DNA of 51,785 nt, from assembly GCF_000485595.1 (NCBI RefSeq), contig NW_014577079.1:882382-934166 (forward strand). The letters are read 5' to 3'. The notes beneath the pieces were generated by a model that saw only the letters and a list, made by a program, of their open reading frames with translations, did not search any database and was not told the DNA's origin. Shown here piece after piece: positions 35,601-46,782 of the stretch; position 1 is the stretch's first letter, and each line of letters begins with the position of its first letter. The stretch is from Priapulus caudatus (taxonomy: Eukaryota; Priapulida; Priapulimorpha; Priapulimorphida; Priapulidae). Made by a program: the position numbers and the translations under genes.

Positions 35601-38600
35601 GTTATCATGGATATGCGTCGAGCGCAAGCGTAGTGGTGGTGGTGGGAGGAAGGTGGTGGGGGAGGGGGCTCTAATAGCAAAAGCAGTTCAGTCCTTTGTT
35701 AACAGTCAACAAATCCGTGTTTACCCCTCCTCTTGAGGGTCAAAAGGTTATCAGACACTTACTCTTCGCACGTCAGCGGAAAGCACATTTCATGGTCCTT
35801 TCAATAAAGTGATAAAAATGGTACTGAATCATGAATGGCGCTGAAACAAAAATGTTTTTCACTCGGTCCGTTAGACCATGTCCTCAGAAAATGTCTGATA
35901 TCTGACCTTTCCCCCACTGCCCTTTGACCTGTGACCTCCAATTTCGCGCTGGTGATGGGTTCCCTCCCCATCACACTATACATCGAATATTAAGAGCGTA
36001 GGTCAAGCCGTTGAGATTTGTGCCGCAATTCCGTAATTCCTCCTACACCTTAAGTTAAGGAGGGAAATATTTCCCCTCCATTGACACACCTTGACCTTTG
36101 ACCATTGACCGCCAAATTCAACATTCTGATTCCTTTTCGCGATCCCCCCCGACGTCCCGAATATCAAGACCGTACGCCGAGCGGTTAAGATTTGTGCCCA
36201 ACAGTTGACGGACGCACGGACAATCATGCGATTCTACAAGCTGCATCGGACTTCGTCAGCCGAGCTAAAAATCCAAGTTAAATGTAAAAATATGAATTTA
36301 ACTAGCTGCCTGCCAAAAATACTATATCTGTTTAAAAACATTTCATATTTCAGCACTTTGGATTGGTACATTTTCTTGTTAATTTGTTTAGGCTTACCTT
36401 GATGTATTACATATAATTAAGCTCCAATCCTTATATGATTAATGAATTTATGTAAACCATTATAATTAATAAACAAAAATCACAATATGAGGGCATGATG
36501 GGCCACAGTATGCCTGTTACAGTATGCGAGATATTTTTGCTTGGCATAATATATCCTATACCAGGTCTTTTTCAGCAACTGCTTGCTGCACCCTCCATTC
36601 CATCTCTTGCCGCTCATTGTCCGCACTATCGTCATCTTCCTCTGAACTCTGCTGATCTGCACCCTGATCAATGTCTTGACATGCTTTCTCCTGAGAATTA
36701 TTATGAGAATTATCATTATTTATTTACAAATATTTATGCATATATTTACAAGAGCTTGTCTTTTAAATCCTTCAGAGTTTAACCACAGACTAACGTATAC
36801 ACAGACTGGACACTTCGTATACCCTGCTTGTTAAGCGTTTTGATGGTGCTGCCCCTGGCGAATGAAGCGGCCAACTACTCAAAATAGCATCAGCTGGCAA
36901 TCACTGCGGTTATTGCAGTGCGGGAAATTGTTCCAATTCAAGGAAGAAAAACCCAGATATAGCGTTTTTCAAGTTTCCCACAGAGCATGATAGGTACTAG
37001 ATTTATCACGTGTTGCATGTTATATACGTTTGCAAATCATAAATTCGTTAGGACGGCCGTGACAGATGTAGTGACTCACTGACTGCTGTGCACACGAACA
37101 GAGATACCTACTGTACTTATTGATTGTTTAATCATATGTAATCATAATATCAGGAGTAAGATAATATAGGTAAGATCCTATATTATCTTACTCCTGATAA
37201 TATCATATAATATATAATATATATATAATATCATATCTGATAAGATAATATAGGTAAGATCCTATATTATCTTACTCCTGATAATATCAATGTAAACTAA
37301 TTAATACAAGATACAATCTTGTGAAGCTAACAGTTAAAGGTTAGGGAAAACACTGCTGCCCTTTGTTCTGTGAAAAATACCAGTTAAAACGATATGCAAT
37401 TTGTAAATAATGCACCACATCATTACATGTACATAGACTTCGGAAGTGGATGTGCAACATAAGAAGAGCCGACCTTGACGAGTTAAAAGACAGCCAATGC
37501 AAATATCTGCTAATTTGCGAGGATCATTTTGAGGCATCTAAATTTATGTGTCCAGCTGACAAGGATAAAAATCACTGGCTGCTTTGAAATGTGATGCTGC
37601 ACCTATTTAAAAATATAACTATTATTAATAAAAAAAACATTGCTTTCTCTGCTTCTCGTCGTGTGACTCATGGGTCGTTATACATGTACCAGGTTTGATT
37701 TCATGAAATATACATAAACAGAAAAATAAGTTTGAGAAATATTCACTGCTGGGCACTGAAGTATATTATTATAGCTTTGGCAATATCAAAACTAAACCAA
37801 CACATGTATGCTGAATAATTTTGATAATAAAAAATTCAAACTGTCTGTATTTTACCTTATTTTCCATAATTCCTTCACCCGATCCCTTCCACCTTTATTA
37901 AAAACACAAGGGCAAGTCAAAAAATTTAAGAGGCTAAGAAAAGATGCAGTTCCATCTCTGATAGAAGTCAGTAACCCTCCTGCGCTCCCAACCTAGAAAC
38001 AAGCAAAATCGTAAATTGTCGAAGCTCCAGCACTTGTGATTAAGCTTCTTAGCAATAAATGTGATTAATGGTATTTGAGTGAAAAATATGGAAATTATAT
38101 CGTCTTTTTATTTTTATTGTTTGTAGAAAAAACAAACATCTGACAAAATCCGGTCACAGACTGAGGAATAAATTAAACTACAGACTGTAGCACAGTATAC
38201 CGTGTGCACATTACGCATTGTGATGTATTGTGTGTATTGTGCATTAGTCTGTGATGGGGTGTGGATGATCGTTTTGCATGTAAAAGTAAATGTATGGCCG
38301 TTTAATAGAGCAAAATCGACTTGAATACTAACATTTGACCTTCTAGATTCAGGAATGTATAATTAAACTCCAGTCCAAATATTAGAATTAACGATAGAGA
38401 CATTTTAATGTTACAACGTTATACATCCACGGTCTGTCACCATAGCCAGATTTTTAGTGTACTGCTTCATTCGCTGGGCGACGCCACCATTCAATTGCTT
38501 ACATTATTTTGGCGTTCTGTCCAGTCTGTGTATCCGTTAGCCTGTGGTTTAACTATGTCAATACATACAGCAGAATTATCAGAACTTAGTTTTGCGATAT

Positions 38601-41364
38601 ACAGACAAACCTGCATATTTAAGGGTCACTCGATGGAATGCCAAAAATTTCCTTTATACACTAGTGTTTGCGTTAGTCTTATTGCACTACATGAAACATA
38701 AATCTACTGGCAGTTTGGCTTGCTTGAAAGTGATAGGTACACTGCCTTCTAATTTGATGTCATTGCAAGTTGAAACTTTCAATTGGATCTATCATTGGAT
38801 AAGACAATTTATAACTATCATAGTCCACCAACCTTAATCATGAAACTAAACAAATCCAACTCAAAGAACAGCATTATCTATAAGCAAATAAAATAATAAG
38901 TAACTATATATTTCTCAACTATTTCATAGAGCTAACAGTTGTTACCCACCACATCAAACTTGTCCCATGCGCTGTAGTTGTAGGACTTGATAGGTTGTGG
39001 CTTTTCCTTCTTATTTTCGGATGATTGGGGTTTTTTACGCTTTTGCCTTTTAGCCTCGTTTCTTACTGGTGGCAACTTCTGCACGACATAAAAATATAAC
39101 TCTGTTGTATAACCACAAAACACCTGGCACCATCGCCAAATTTGCTATTTCTGTGCTGGGAGTTGGATTTTTGCTTTTAGTGAATTGCAAAGTTGAGGCA
39201 TTTTTTACTGGGATCTGCGGTGCTGATCTGTCTACTTCATCAACGTTCTATCTCTCCATTTTCGATATAGTGCCTTGGACTTTCAAGACAAATCTTTATA
39301 AGGTTATGAGGAAACTTTACTTTTGTAGTATTTTAATGCAATATAACAAAATTATCTAAAAGCTGATATTGCATGATAATTGTTTTCAGTCCACTTTACA
39401 GCTGCTTTGATTTTTGGTAGTGGTACAATGTTGGTTAGGTGTTGCAAAAGCCGGACACATAGACCCAAACAACAGTATTATCATTAAACCGTGTGCATCC
39501 ACTGGCAGGCCCGTAGCCAGGGGGGGTTCGGGGGGTTCGAACGAACCCCCCCCCCACCCCCAAGCCAAAAAAAAATTGTTTGTTGCAAATTTGGAAGAAT
39601 TTCACCTCAGGTCGCTCTATTTTAGTGTAATAATTGCAAAATCTCCATCGTGCGGGAGGTAACAAGTGAAACACCCCCTCCCAGCAACCCTCCCCGGCTG
39701 CGTCCGCTTGGCTCCCCCTCCCGTCGCCTGTCGCTTCTCGCAGCCGGAAGCAAGGGCGTGTACAGGGGGCCAAGTAGTCCGCGGACGCCCCCCTTGCCAC
39801 TCGCAGAAAACGCATCTGAGGATCAATTTAAAAAATTTCTGACGCGCCGCCAGACCCCTCCCTTGCGCGTGCCGCAGCTTTGGCTTACGGTTAATACCCA
39901 CCTCTGGACAAATCCTGTACACGGCCCCTTGCCGGCAGCAAATTGCCAAGCATTTGAAAAAACGAACCCCACCCCCAATATAAAGCTGGCTACGGGCCTG
40001 CACTGGGGCAGTGAACACTGTTCAGAACAGTAAAATTCTTGTGCAAAAAATTTACAATAATACGCCGGCCGAAAGGATCACCGTAGTTGGTGCATGGGGG
40101 GTTTCAGAGGTGATGCAGTAGATCGTGTATGTTGGGCATATGATAGCGTAAAAACATAATCTGGTACGCTTTATTGCATAATAAATATTGCCATCGCAGG
40201 GTTCTCCCAGGAATGATAATGCACAAGCAGCGGGGGGGGGAGGGGGGAAAACTAGGGGGGTCCGGGGGCTGTATTTTTACCGTACGACGGAATTAATGCG
40301 AAAATTGGCCACCACAGCAATAACGGTATGTGGGGTTCTTGTATTATAAGAATAGCCGAGTCGTGTACTCAGTTACTGACAGTTAACCCTTGTGTACGTC
40401 TGCAGTGCATCGTGTAGCGTAAAAAAATACACGGCGTCGGATGTCCTGGTCGAGTACGGCAATTCTTAGAGCGGTCGATCCCGCGCTGGAGCAAACTTTT
40501 ATTGTGTGAATTAAACGGGAACAGGATGATATTTCAAGACGGGGCGCCAACGATTTCAAACAGGGGGAGTTTCCCAAACGGGGCGCGGCGAGGCGCCCGT
40601 TTGCGCAAAGCGTAGGGAGAACCCTGCATCTATCACCTCACTGGCTACCCTACAATTCGCAGTGCTGGGGGTTGCAGTGGAGGAGATTAGCTTAGCGCAT
40701 ATGCTAAAACATTGCGGGGGGTCTCAAACCATCTTGATCCCCGAAGAGCACTGGTTCAATGGTTGTTCGATTACTGATTAGGCCTACGTGGTGCAGGTTG
40801 TACTTGTAGTTGTAAGTTGTAAGTTGTACTAGTACTAGTAGTACTACTACTAGGCCAAGTTGTAACCCTCATCACCACCATATCACCAGCAACTAATCCT
40901 ACCCGTACCTTAACCTACCTTAATCCTAATCACATGTAAATCGCGGACGGCGCAGGAGCTACAATACAATACGTCAATAGTACTGCCAATGGGAAAAGAA
41001 GACTAAGTCCTAATCTATCTATAGCACCACAGCACTTGAAGCATCTTCAACCTGTAAACTACACGCCGGCGCCCATTGCGGCAACTACTGACCCTAAATA
41101 AGAGTCTCAAGTCTCAGTCTCTATATTTATGTGTCAGTGTGCGCGCAATGGCGCCGGCGTGTGTTTACAGTTGAAATGCTTCAAGTGCCTGTGAGGCCTA
41201 CGGTATACCGGCTGTACATTAGCGAGGGGTTGCGAAGTACGTAGTTTATCATCTTTCTTTTTGACGTCCGTTTCCCACTTTTCCAATTCTCGCAGGTAGT
41301 CATTTAGTTCAAGAGAATTCTCTTTCACTTGCTGTTGGCATTCTAACATATTGAATTTCGACAT
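29649..41364 (-). CDS. RPAP3: RNA polymerase II-associated protein 3 (RPAP3), R2TP co-chaperone adaptor
   Basis: Coding exons in transcript order: 41209-41364, 38950-39078, 36562-36690, 34945-35072, 34480-34672, 33926-34078, 33254-33655, 31369-31466, 30986-31080, 29649-29740. Phases chain to about 524 residues; human RPAP3 has 665. RPAP3 links HSP90/HSP70 to RUVBL1/2 and PIH1D1 for assembly of polymerases, snoRNPs and PIKKs. Visible parts: N-terminal QQQVKENSLELNDYLRELEKWE; basic linker then IKSYNYSAWDKFDV; one TPR domain (residues about 134-245; GNDLFKKAKYEEAIEHYTKG, LPANRAMALLKLGRY, KAYARRGTARLARK); and RPAP3_C from PPLPANSVQL through YPRLFSQFL, VLAGLVHVARFSTIAMFM and ALNALFERVKQSGL to the stop. 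Exons 8-10 are too short to stand out as open frames. The start is the second of two in-frame ATGs, matching the human N-terminus. ATTAAA (minus strand, 29519-29524) is a plausible poly(A) signal. Confidence 0.92.
29936..30117. mobile_element. CAGGG-family element, copy 3 (left end degraded)
   Basis: AATTCCGCGAGGCCGTGCTC, CAGGGAGTCACACGGACTCC and the right end GTTAATTTTGCACCCTG match copies 1 and 2. The left terminal repeat is missing or unrecognisable. It sits inside the pogo-like element. Confidence 0.75.
30472..30870. mobile_element. Harbinger-like MITE with repeated GCACATTGCCGAACATT motifs
   Basis: AGCCTGGCGCACATT and its inverted partner AATGTGCGCTGGGCT form the ends, with TTA on both sides (30469-30471, 30871-30873), as expected for PIF/Harbinger insertions. 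GCACATTGCCGAACATT or close variants occur at about 30540, 30696 and 30797 and inverted at about 30845. ATGTTCGG-type halves occur elsewhere. The superfamily is inferred from the TTA and the AGCCTGG end only. Confidence 0.72.
31771..33183. mobile_element. TTAA-flanked AGGGACAGTAG family MITE, copy 2 (RPAP3 intron), with nested element
   Basis: TTAA 31767-31770 and 33184-33187 border AGGGACAGTAGCCTCTAGG and CCTAGAGTAAACTCTCCCT. The interior after 32609 matches copy 1 in the CENPK intron almost base for base. The left part is broken by 31807-32608. It separates RPAP3 exons 7 and 8. Confidence 0.88.
31807..32608. mobile_element. Long-TIR (about 270 bp arms) element nested in the TTAA MITE
   Basis: The left end CAGGAGTAGATAATAGGGAGG and the right end CCTCCCTATTATCTACTCCTG begin arms that stay alike to about 32076 and 32340. 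Flanks ATGCAAC / ATACAAA approximate a 7-8 bp duplication of host sequence (copy 1 has ATACAACTG there). The 93-codon minus frame at 31887-32168 is spread over the arm and loop and has no recognisable motif. Confidence 0.8.
35890..36240. repeat. Dispersed repeat of two diverged TGACCTTTGACC units (RPAP3 intron)
   Basis: Two units each contain TTGACCT(G/T)TGACC, a CC(A/G)AATTC block, GAATAT(T/C)AAGA(G/C)CGTA and GTT(G/A)AGATTTGTGCC. The second ends with ACGGACGCACGGACAATCATG. The termini are not defined. Confidence 0.6.
37148..37283. repeat. Two tandem palindromes
   Basis: TATCAGGAGTAAGATAATATAGG, the loop TAAGAT and the exact complement form a perfect 23-bp hairpin at 37148-37199. A second, partly shortened copy follows at about 37236-37283, separated by an AT-rich spacer. 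Located in RPAP3 intron 2. Confidence 0.9.
39506..40000. mobile_element. CAGGCCCGTAGCCAG-ended element with 6-bp duplication (RPAP3 intron 1)
   Basis: CAGGCCCGTAGCCAG begins the element and CTGGCTACGGGCCTG ends it. CACTGG borders it exactly on both sides (39500-39505, 40001-40006). The body is GC-rich with G and C runs. Overlapping 126-133-codon frames on both strands are by-products of this composition. Confidence 0.85.
40197..40626. mobile_element. CAGGGTTCTCCC-ended non-autonomous element
   Basis: CAGGGTTCTCCC on the left and GGGAGAACCCTG on the right are exact inverted ends. The interior has G runs and ACGGGGCG-type motifs. Flanks (CCATCG / CATCTA) give no clean duplication. Confidence 0.65.
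41028..41192. repeat. Small hairpin element beside the RPAP3 exon 1 donor
   Basis: CACTTGAAGCATCTTCAACC with ACACGCCGGCGCCCATTGCG on the left pairs with GCAATGGCGCCGGCGTGTG and GAAATGCTTCAAGTG on the right. About 55-bp arms surround a short loop. The outer arm ends about 15 bases inside the intron. Confidence 0.8.
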
Positions 41365-42429
41365 CCTGCAAGATTTCGCAAGAAGAGATGTAATTTCTAA
41401 AATCAAAGCAGATGAAAGTTAAAACACGTTCGTGTTGTGTTGATTCGCCCACACCGCCACCTAGTGACAGTATTTCTTAACTTTTACTTGAACGGGCAAA
41501 AATTAAAAATCGGATGTCAACAAAAATATGAAGTCAATACCCTTTCATTATTATCTAAGTACAGTGGCTTAGACAGGTTCTCAGTTAATTGTGGGGGATG
41601 ATTTCGCTGTCACTTCCATCAAAAAATATACGAAGAATAATATGTGCGCCTAGCGCACACCGCGAGCGCCACAGCCACAGGCACTTGGAACGTCTCGATA
41701 AAAAAAAAAAGGTAAATAAACACGAAATGTATTTACTACCATGTGTTTCTCTACTCTCTTTTGCCTATTATTGCCGATAACTTCCTCTAAATGCCGTTCA
41801 ATGGCAAAATGTCAATAAATATTGTTCACGAACTCAACAATAATTTTTAACTCCAATTTAAAACAATATAATATAGTTTCTTGGAGGCAAGACAGGCAGC
41901 TGCCTCAATAATCTGGAGAAAAATATAATAAAAATGCAAGCGTTGTGAATATCGATCATCAGGTAGTCGTCCGTGCCGCACTCGTCGCGCCACACTATAC
42001 GCACGTCGACTGAATGGGGGGGGGGGGCTCTGGCTCGTTATTATTCATTGAACTGGGTCACGAAATTTCGTTTCTATGGCATGTCTATAGTATTTGCTAC
42101 ATATATACTATATGATTTTGTTGAATGTATACAAATTTGCAGAATCGTAGAAATATAAGAAATACATCTCTTAGTAGAGAGCAACGAATCTCTATAGAGA
42201 ATATAGTTTGGTGTAAAAAAGTGGATCCGATTGTTTTTCCTCAAATAAGTGTAAAGAGCTCAATCTTGTACACATTTGTTTCCCATTGGCCCGTGATAGT
42301 ATATTGCAGATGCGAAGTATAATCAAGAGTGGATAATAGAGTCTCTATTATCCACTCTTGGTATAATGTATGATCTCGAACAACAAGAATAAATTTATTA
42401 TAATATACAGTTACAATAGATAGTACCTA
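41365..42429. other. RPAP3 upstream region, no further gene
   Basis: Contains the probable RPAP3 promoter, the short repeat at 41711-41801 and a perfect 17-bp-arm hairpin near 42325-42361 (CAAGAGTGGATAATAGA, 3-base loop). No other gene was recognised. Confidence 0.5.
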
Positions 42430-44092
42430 CTGAGGCTGAAGGGGTCGTTGTCGTATCAGGTTCTACAGATATGTACCCGAAGTACGTATATGTATACACA
42501 AGTGTACCAGACCTGTATCTTCTCAGCATATAGGTACCCTGTGTTTACATAAACGTACCTGCCCCTGAGATGAAGATCGAATGAAGACGGGCATGGAGGA
42601 AGAGTAGGGGGCAGGAGGAGGAGGCGGAGGAGGAGAGGAGAAGGTGATTGAGTAGGGGGAGGAGGAGGAGGGGAGAAGGAGGAGGAGGGGAGGAGGGAGA
42701 GGAGGAGGAGCGGAAAAAGTAATGAAGATCGAATGAAGACGGTCATGGAGGAGGAGTAGGGGCAGGAGGAGGAGGAGAAGGAGGAGGGGAGAAGGTGATA
42801 AAGTAGGGGGAGGAAGAGGACGAGGGGAGGAGGAGGAGGAGGAGGAGCGGAGAAGGTGATGGAGATGGAATAAAGACGGTCCTGGAGGAGGAGGAGGGGA
42901 GAAGGTGTTTGAGTAGGTGGAGGAGGAGGAGGAGGAGGGGAGAAGGTGTTGGAGTAGGAGGAGGAGGAGGAGGAGGAGGAGGAGGAGGAGGAGGAGGAGG
43001 AGGGGAGACAGTGATAGATGAGCAAGAGGTGAAAAGGTGATCCTACCTATGCCCCCCTACTCTCCCTCCATCCACTTCTCCCTCGCTCTCCTCCCCCTCC
43101 TCTCCTCCTCCCCTACTGCCTCAATTCTCCCCTCTGCCTCCTCCGTCCCTACTCTATCACCTCCCCCTCCTCCTCCTCCCCTACTCTAATCACGCTCTTC
43201 CTCTCCTCCTCCTCCTCTCCTCCTCCCCTCTTCCTCCTCTTCTTCCTCTCCCTACTCCTTCCTCCATCGAGCGTCTTCGATTTGATCTCTCCATCCACCT
43301 TCCCGCTCTCCTCCTCCCGCTCTCCTCCCTATCCATCAACCTTTTCCCCTCCTCCTGCCTCTTCCCCCTACTCCTGTCCCTTGTCCGCTCCTCCTCCCCT
43401 CCCTCCCCTACCCTCACTTCTCCCTCCTCGCTCCTCATCCTGCCCCCTTACTCCTCCCCAATCGACCGTCTCATTCGATATCACGTCCCCTTCCTCCCGC
43501 CTCCTCCTCCCCGTCATCCCCTTCGCTAGCCCCCCTACTCTTCACCTTCTCCTTCCTCCCCCTCCTCCTCTCCTCCTTCTCCTTCCTGCCTACTCCTCCG
43601 TCCATTGACCTCATTCGGATCTCATCACGCTTCCCGCTCCCCTCCTGCTACCTACTCCATTTACCTTCTAACCTTCTCCTTCTCCCCTCCTACCCTCTCC
43701 TCTTCCTCCTCCCCTCCCTCCTCCTCCTCCTCTCCTCCGGCCCCTACTCCATCACCGTTCTCCCTCCCCCCCTATCCATCACTTCTTCCCCTCCTCCTCC
43801 TCTCTCCTCCTCCTCTCTCCTCCTCTCCGCTCTCATCTTCCTCTTCCTCTCCTCTCCTCCGTCCTCACTCCTCCTCTGCTCCTCTCTCCACACCTCCTGC
43901 CCCTACTCTTCTCTCACCTCTCATGACGTCTTCATTGCCGATCCTCTCATCTCAGGGCAGGGTACGTTATGTAAACACAGGGTACATTATAATGCTGAGA
44001 GAGATACAGTCTGGTAACTTTGTGTATACATATACGTCTCGGGCTACATTCTAGGTAGATACCTGATAACGACAACGACCCCTTCAGCTGCC
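42430..44092. mobile_element. Giant fold-back element with GGA (left) and TCC (right) tandem arms
   Basis: Outer unique ends GGCTGAAGGGGTCGTTGTCG (left) and CGACAACGACCCCTTCAGC (right) are inverted. They lead through ACACAGGGTAC / GTACCCTGTGT blocks to a purine-rich array (42570-43018) and a pyrimidine-rich array (43060-43935). The left array has period about 140-150 bp marked by GAATGAAGACGGTC; the right has matching GACGTCTTCATT / GACCGTCTCATTCG markers. Several long Ser/Pro- or Arg/Glu-rich frames here are low-complexity artefacts. Confidence 0.82.
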
Positions 44093-44275
44093 TACTCAGC
44101 TCATTTCATATGAAAAAATACCGATTGCAAGTGCCCCACTTGCCACAGGCACTTGGCCTGTTTCATAATAAAATAATGGTAATACAATACAACTTGTCCA
44201 GTACTAGACGTACGAGTACCAGTAATAGTCTTAATGGTTTGATTTAATGTAATTAACTTCACGTTCAATACCGAT

Positions 44276-44285
44276 NNNNNNNNNN
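44276..44285. other. Assembly gap (10 N)
   Basis: Ten N characters. The sequence resumes in another TCC-rich tract (44286-44420), so the gap probably marks an unresolved part of the same repeat class. Confidence 0.99.
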
Positions 44286-44420
44286 TCTACTCCTCACTCA
44301 TCACCTTCTTCCTTCCTCCCCTTCTCCTGCCTCCTCTCTCCTCCCTCCTCCTCCTCCTCCTGCCTCCTCATGCCCCCTTACTCCTCCGTCCATGCACATT
44401 CTCGCCCTCCTCCTCCTCCA

Positions 44421-45459
44421 ATACACCGCTGCAACACATAGCGCGCAATATATCCCGCAACGCCATCTGCACATTTTTATTAATAAATTAAATACAATAT
44501 TAGTGAAATAATATAGACGCAGTGTCGCGTATCACAAGTAGTGCAGGTTTCCAACGGAATATATTCACGCTCTTATAGAAATATTAGTAGTAATTTGTTA
44601 TGTAAATGTTAATCGCATCCATTTTAAAGACGAGACTACAAATTTTCAGAACTTTTTTCTCTGGGATTTGGGGGCAGGGGAATAGCTACACCCGCTAGAT
44701 CGTAGAGTAGGGATGGGATATAGGGTATGGATTAAAAGCCTAATAAATGTAAATGCCGTAAAGTACGTTTAAACCAACATGTAGTCATACGAAACGCCAA
44801 GTCTCATACACTAACCGCCTCCGTCGTCATCACTCGGCAGGATCAAGAAATTTGACGTAGGCCTATACTTGACGCTCCTTATTATACATTCTGTGACTGA
44901 TCTATTACTTCTACCATGCACTCATTGCGCCAAACATCGTGACAACAAACATCAAAATCCCTCTATTCTTTTATAATCCTCTCTCTTTTAATACAGTAAA
45001 AAAGCAATGATATTTACAAGTTTAATCGACATACTTGCTGTCGATGCTGTAACAAAAAATAGACATATGTATCTAGTTGTGTAGACATGCTACATTACGA
45101 CTGTGATAGCACTTAAAGTAATCTTAAATTATTAGCCATGCATTAACCAGTTAACTAAATCTGGCTGATGGGGATAATGCGTAAATGACACCGTGAAAGC
45201 AATAGCATGGATACCCGGGGACTCGAGATTATCCAATACTTTTCAAGGACTATCGTCAGCTGACCGAACAGTAACCTACCTTGATATGTAGCTGGTTTTT
45301 GTTCGCTGATTCTTTATGCCACAACAACCGCATCTTTATATGCCATTAAGAACCAGACCATTTTCGCGACGAGCTTAACAAAGGGCACTTTATGATACGC
45401 ATCTGCAGGCCTATTTTTTGTTGTGCCAAATACCTATACTTACACACACATAGCAAGGG

Positions 45460-45499
<40 letters not shown>

Positions 45500-46210
45500 A
45501 ATTGGTGCTAGATTCCTATATTGCTAGATAGATAAGACGCACAACTGTCGTACCGACTCGTACGTTGTATAATATAAGGCATCTAATAATAGTTAGGCCT
45601 AGTAACAAATAAGCGGTTACATTACTTGCGATTTATACTCGCTATGTCGTTAATTACAAACACCCACGCACACACGCACACTCATACTCACACGCTCGCG
45701 CGCGCATGCATGAACACACTATCTAATAGTACATATCGCGTAAATTGAATGTGTAGTACAATTATATGTTTATAAATGACGATATGTAGCCGATTCTACA
45801 CACTGCAATGAAAAACATACACGCACATAGAAAATCATCTATATAATGCGGTTATATTATATATGTTATATATATATATGGCCTATGTGTTCCTCTGACC
45901 GGCCCCTCCGATTTCATAGAAAAAAATCGCAAATGCATAATAAACGTAAACCACACTTCAATATGCAATAGATAACACGTCAAAATGGTTTGGCCAGCCC
46001 AATCTTATTCATTTTTGTTTATTTTATTAGCTTTACATTTCGTTTATATCTTGAAAATACAGAAGTTTACTTTTACACAGTTTGTCATCACCCATTTTTT
46101 TCATTTCTGTCAATTTCATTCATTTTATATTTAATTTATGTCTTGAAAACCTAGAAGACCGTCACGTACACCACTGTCCAGATTAATATTTGCCCAGTTA
46201 CGTAACCAAA

Positions 46211-46295
<85 letters not shown>

Positions 46296-46693
46296 ACACC
46301 TCTCCGTATAGGAACTTGTTACGAGTTTTATTCGGTTTTTCCGTTTCTCAGGTAGGAATTTGTTTACGGTTCTGATGTAACAATTACCGTGTATAGTAGT
46401 AGTACCCAGTGTTTCTATTCCGTTACAACCTGTCAAGCTTACCCATCGACTCACTGAACGGTAAATATTTCCCTTTTTCCAAAAATCTTGACGTTAGATG
46501 TCAGCGGAAGAAGCAAATAAAAGAAGACGTTGTGAAGACGGTAATAGCCGTAATTCCGCGCGGTCACCTATAATCTTTTGCTCCGGCATTCGTCTACGCC
46601 ACTCAGGCGGAAACCAGTCGGCCCTAGCGACCCACTTTCTCTCCTCTTCTCAACTCTCGCTTTTCATCTGCGCTAGTAGTTTGCTGTGCGATG
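44421..46693. other. No recognisable gene; (TA)n and (CA)n microsatellites
   Basis: AT-rich sequence with a TA run at about 45462-45496 and an 80-base CA run at 46214-46293. The frames across the CA run encode only Cys-Val or Thr-His repeats. Confidence 0.7.
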
Positions 46694-46782
46694 TATAAAA
46701 GCCGTCGTGTTAGAATGGAGGCACTTCTCGAAAAAGAACCGAGCGAAGTGCATCCGCTTTTTTTCGGCAATTTCTAAACATG
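46694..46782 (+). promoter_or_regulatory. TATA-box promoter and 5' UTR of the secreted-protein gene
   Basis: TATAAAA at 46694-46700 is followed by a moderately GC-rich stretch and the ATG at 46780. Initiation would be expected near 46724, giving a 5' UTR of about 56 bases. An upstream ATG at 46715 opens a 20-codon frame that stops at 46775-46777, just before the main ATG. Because it lies closer to the TATA box than the usual 30 bases, it may not be transcribed. No other strong TATA plus start combination was seen in this part of the window. Confidence 0.45.

Noticed and set aside
42456-44054. Long Ser/Pro-rich and Arg/Glu-rich open frames (up to 189 codons)
   Set aside because: They are produced on both strands by GGA/TCC repeats in the fold-back element and have no domain or splice context.
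46131-46454. 107-codon frame with a Cys-Val run
   Set aside because: It simply translates the CA microsatellite.
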